Origin: Lycocorax pyrrhopterus obiensis
Taxonomy: Eukaryota > Chordata > Aves > Passeriformes > Paradisaeidae
Length of the DNA: 64,000 nucleotides
Assembly (NCBI GenBank): GCA_014706295.1
Contig: JACSVZ010000004.1
Span: 3,831,138-3,895,137, forward strand
Direction of reading: 5' to 3'
Part shown: piece by piece, positions 62,201 through 64,000 of the stretch
How the letters are laid out: each line of letters begins with the position of its first letter
How positions within the stretch are numbered: position 1 is the first letter of the stretch
Made by a program: the position numbers and the translations under genes
Notes under the pieces: model-generated
What the model was told of the DNA's origin: nothing
Database searches by the model: none
The model's input: the letters and a program-made list of their open reading frames with translations, nothing else

Positions 62201-64000
62201 AAAAGAAATCCCAGCCTCAGTGCAGTCAGCAGCAAAACACCTTTCAACATTACAAAACCAAGAACTCACCCAGTATGTGCTATTTTTCATTTTTCTGTCT
62301 TTCTGCCTTCCTCATTTATCACTTTATGTATTCTATTGGATTTATTGTCTTCTGACCCTTTGCTTTACGTGGAGTCACAGTTTCTCCTAAACAGAATCCA
62401 AGCTCAATAATGGTCAAGACTGAGGTGAACTTTTGAACCCACAAGGGTCGAACAGGTTCAAAATTAAACAGTAACAAGAAAACAGTTCAGTTCAAGTTAT
62501 TATCTTCCTACATTCACCACTTCTGATTTTATTCTCTAGGCAATTACACATGCAGATTTAACCATGTGCAAAAACATTTACCAGTATGGGATTGGAGCCA
62601 TAATCTGTAAACATATATGTAATTGCCATTGACATCAAGTTTGCACTGAAAGGCCTTTCAACAAGTTTGATGAAAAAAAACCCCACCAAACTTCACTATT
62701 TGGGCCTTTGGCAACAAAACCCAGACTGCTACTGTAGAGCCACAAAATACTTCCTGTAGTAAAACAAGTATAGCTCCAGCAGAGAGAGAGGTGAATCTGA
62801 CACTATGGCATGTTTTTGGATTTCATCACTGTTCATGAACATTTCGGATATCATTAAAAGAAAATTATGCTTCTAGTCTTCTTGCTACAGAGAAAAGAAG
62901 GTGAACAGAGCGCCAACATTTTCTGAAAGCATTCAATTCTGAAGCTGGCTGCCTCCTCTCCCAGGGGTTTTGTCTGAGACAGGAGAGGTGGTCCGTGGTA
63001 CTCGAGCAGGGAAGAGACCAATGTGGGGACTCAGAAAGGCTCTGCTAAGAGGTGGAAAGGAGAATTTATAATGCAGATTTCATTCTGTCTCCTTTGTCCT
63101 GACCATCCCAGCACTGCACACTGTGTGGTGTATTTGGGGACAGAAAGCTGTCCAGTATTTCCAACTGAAATATGCTATTCTAAATCAAGTATATATTAAG
63201 GAAAACTGTCTGCTTTAACTTTCTTCATCTCTCTCACCATGAACATTCAGGTGAGGTTGTGCTGCTCCAGCATGCCCAGAGGTCAGCAAACCCACCATGC
63301 CCTCAGCTCTTCCAGGCCCTGCCCACAGCCCAGGGACACTGGAATGGTGCAAGCGGGCTGTGTAAGGGCTACAGGGACCACAAAACAGCCCAGCAGAGGA
63401 ACTGTAGATGGAGCAATTCCTCACAACACAACAAAGAGCCGTCCCAAAAGAGATCCCCCCAAAATCTCAACAGACAGATCGTATTGGCAGTGCTGGCAAG
63501 AAGAGTTTCCAGAGGACATGCGAGATGGAAAGAGGCGAGTCATGCTAGTGAAGGAAGATTTGTAAAAGCCCTGTGCAAAGCATTAGGCCTCTCCTGGTAA
63601 ATTACTGCTCCTGAGTGCAACCTGGGGTTGAGTAATCCCCATGCAAGCGTAACTATGCTGACAGCAAGCTGGAGGAGAATGTCAGTTTTGGAGATGGAGC
63701 AAGGAGGATTCATAGAGAAAAGCAGTTCAGTGTTTGCGAAGTCTTTCCCTGCTCCAAGGACAGAGATGTTGGCCAAACAGCCTGGTGTCTGGGAGGAGTC
63801 TGAACTTCCAGTGAGCAACTTCTACTGAGGATTTTAGGTGCCCCATTGGTAAATAATGCTGATTCAAATCCAGTTGAAATTAAACAATGCCCCCTACTTG
63901 TGAGTTTCCTAACTTGCACTGCACTTGGAAGCCAAGTTCTACTGATTGCCTGAGAAAGGTGGGACTTTCCCTCTTCGGAGTCTTCATCCTCAAAAACCTG
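59276..64000. other. Noncoding stretch, no gene recognised
   Basis: No exon, RNA gene or recent mobile element recognised. A short hairpin CACATCC...GGATGTG lies near 59552-59574. The region 63240-63830 is GC-richer and carries several overlapping frames of 66-113 codons on both strands. None resembles a known protein, and overlapping frames on both strands argue for composition rather than coding. Confidence 0.55.

Noticed and set aside
63239..63828. Cluster of overlapping 66-113 codon frames near the right edge
   Set aside because: Frames overlap on both strands and in several phases, and none resembles a known protein. Composition effect is more likely.
1..64000. CRISPR arrays, tRNA, rRNA and spliceosomal RNA genes
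   Set aside because: No regularly spaced direct repeats, no tRNA A/B-box pairs and no U6-like start were found when reading both strands.

Overview
The window looks like intergenic or deep-intronic DNA from a bird. The evidence is its interspersed-repeat content: three minus-strand CR1 LINE fragments of different ages (about 33497-34566, 38040-38512 and 58590-59275), and a solo ERVL-type LTR of the kind common in neoavian birds (39137-39664, with a perfect 5-bp target-site duplication). There is also a second, unrelated solo LTR nested inside one CR1 copy (33624-34176) and a fossil piece of an RTE-type retrotransposon endonuclease (about 42770-43075). No bacterial-style gene organisation, CRISPR array, rRNA or tRNA was seen. 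Neoaves is an inference from the LTR type, not a measurement.

Layout. Positions 1-19390 are AT-rich, apparently single-copy noncoding DNA with a few candidate conserved noncoding elements (5540-5760, 9870-10150, 11690-11890, 17395-17515) and small tandem repeats. At 19395-19760 and 23060-23385 lie two diverged, same-orientation copies of one noncoding segment about 3.6 kb apart. Two blocks inside them remain about 94% identical while the sequence between is much more diverged. A GC-richer block (23386-23720) directly follows the second copy. From 23720 to 33490 nothing beyond low-complexity DNA is recognised. The repeat-rich part is 33497-39664: CR1 with nested LTR, CR1 with long G runs, then the ERVL LTR. 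From 39665 to 64000 the sequence is again mostly unannotatable, with the RTE fossil, several homeodomain-motif-rich AT blocks (44540-44660, 45110-45360, 52850-53110, 53960-54075, 56840-57290) and an old CR1.

No protein-coding gene of the host could be supported. Every open frame longer than 100 codons was read. Those that resemble proteins are LINE-derived, either sense (34279-34566 minus, 42739-43173 plus) or antisense to a LINE (58598-59107). One minus-strand frame (35640-35987) has a coding-like look but is not recognised. The most interesting signals are the paralogous noncoding pair, the RTE endonuclease fossil and the nested retroelements. Any regulatory role for the conserved-looking blocks is inference and needs alignment to other bird genomes.
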